The position numbers and the translations under genes were made by a program. DNA of 64,000 nucleotides from Actinomycetota bacterium. Its GTDB lineage: Bacteria > Actinomycetota > Actinomycetes > Actinomycetales > Dermatophilaceae. The stretch lies in the NCBI GenBank assembly GCA_020160805.1, contig JAIUPO010000010.1, positions 55,798 through 119,797 of the forward strand. The letters are read 5' to 3'. Below the pieces are notes generated by a model, which saw only the letters and a list, made by a program, of their open reading frames with translations, was not told the DNA's origin and did not search any database. Positions 63,542 through 64,000 of the stretch are shown here, one piece after another (the stretch's first letter is position 1; each line of letters begins with the position of its first letter).

Positions 63542-64000
63542 CCACAGCGCCCTGCACAGGGCGCTCTCTCGTCAGGGCCCTTTCGTCATGCCGGTGTCTT
63601 GTGCTGCATTTCGGGCACAGTGCCGGGGTCGCCGCCGCACCCTCACTTTGGCCGACCGGGCGGTCGTCTGGTTTCGGCTGCGCTTCCTGGGGGAAGGCCT
63701 CGGGGCAGGAGATTCGTCGCTGCGCTCGCTCGTTCCTCGCTCTTGGCGCCTCGGCCAGCAGTGAGCTCGTCTGGCTACGCTTCCTGGGTGAAGCCCACGG
63801 GGCAAGAGATTCGTCGCTGCGCTCGCTCGTCCCTCGCTCGGCTCCGCTCCTCGACTGCCCTCGGGCCTGGCCAGTGCTCTCCGCTTGGCAGTGGGCTCGT
63901 CTGGTTTCGGCTGCGCTTCCTGGGGGAGCCCTCGGGGCAGGAGATTCGTCGCTGCGCTCGCTCGTGCCTCGCTCGGCTCCGCTCCTCGACTGCCCCTCCG
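63542..64000. repeat. Gene-free right end with three copies of a GC-rich repeat
   Basis: Apart from the hairpin at 63546-63565, no gene signal is seen in 459 bp. Three direct copies begin at 63664, 63767 and 63897. Each starts TCGTCTGG and contains CGCTTCCTGGG and GAGATTCGTCGCTGCGCTCG followed by CTCG. The first copy is followed by TTGGCGCC; the second and third share the longer end GCTCCGCTCCTCGACTGCCC. Copy 3 reaches the window edge. Spacing is 103 and 130 bp. Confidence 0.8.
63546..63565 (+). terminator. Hairpin after the Rv3235-family gene
   Basis: AGCGCCCTG (63546-63554) pairs perfectly with CAGGGCGCT (63557-63565) around a CA loop, five bases after the stop codon. It is followed by CTCTC, with no long T-run. 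Confidence 0.6.

Noticed and set aside
1..64000. CRISPR arrays, rRNA genes, insertion sequences, prophage or integrase genes
   Set aside because: No regularly spaced identical repeats, rRNA sequence, transposase motifs or integrase motifs were seen. tRNA-Sec is the only tRNA recognised.

Overview
High-GC actinobacterial chromosome segment with about 53 protein-coding genes and one tRNA. Many genes start with GTG, genes are packed with ATGA/GTGA overlaps, and GC content is near 69% by eye. Several genes point to Actinomycetota: a WhiB1-type Wbl protein, AdnAB instead of RecBCD, a PdtaS-like kinase, DUF3107, a 13E12-type DUF222/HNH gene and the large NAD-glutamate dehydrogenase. Gene order from about 14.6 to 39.2 kb follows the Mycobacterium tuberculosis Rv3201c-Rv3220c neighbourhood as I remember it: adnB-adnA-moeZ, tetR, DUF3107, ferritin-like protein, DEAD-box helicase, ParA, whiB1, pdtaS. 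I infer Micrococcales, possibly a Dermatophilaceae/Intrasporangiaceae relative, with moderate confidence; the species is not determined.

Region 1 (1-10.2 kb) carries acyl-CoA metabolism: meaB, acetyl-CoA acetyltransferase, methylmalonyl-CoA epimerase and crotonyl-CoA carboxylase/reductase, which fit the ethylmalonyl-CoA/methylmalonyl-CoA route. A small XRE-regulator/membrane-protein pair and a DUF222/HNH gene preceded by repeats interrupt it. Region 2 (8.9-21.2 kb) has an AI-2E family transporter, an aquaporin that has lost its first helix, a dimethylglycine/sarcosine dehydrogenase, a kinase-fold protein without its catalytic residues, and adnB-adnA. Region 3 (21.2-28.5 kb) has moeZ, a TetR regulator, small conserved proteins, a DEAD-box helicase, a zinc alcohol dehydrogenase and a ParA ATPase. 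Region 4 (28.7-37.7 kb) has a LysR regulator, pta-ackA followed directly by a stand-alone CYP102-like P450 heme domain, purU, membrane proteins and whiB1. Region 5 (37.7-49.1 kb) has pdtaS, the 1622-aa glutamate dehydrogenase, an unknown helical pair, pruA and a WS/DGAT-like protein with an altered active site.

Region 6 (49.2-59.1 kb) is a compact selenocysteine island. selC, selA, selB and selD read rightward and meet a leftward fdhA-fdhB-nrfD formate dehydrogenase operon. FdhA is read through an in-frame UGA at codon 190, and a SECIS-like hairpin follows that codon. The island therefore holds both the Sec machinery and a selenoprotein that needs it.

Region 7 (59.2-64 kb) has a CpaE-like ATPase with a SAF-domain partner, a small HTH protein, a LysM-like protein and an Rv3235-family protein. 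It ends in a gene-free stretch with three copies of a GC-rich repeat.

On the scale of the whole window, the heptamer GGCATAC/GTATGCC is strongly over-represented on both strands. It occurs inside genes and seems to impose otherwise uncommon GCA and TAT codons. Other unexplained structures are a 31-bp perfect palindrome, a perfect CRP/GlxR-type palindrome between convergent genes, and a three-decamer direct repeat upstream of the LysM gene.
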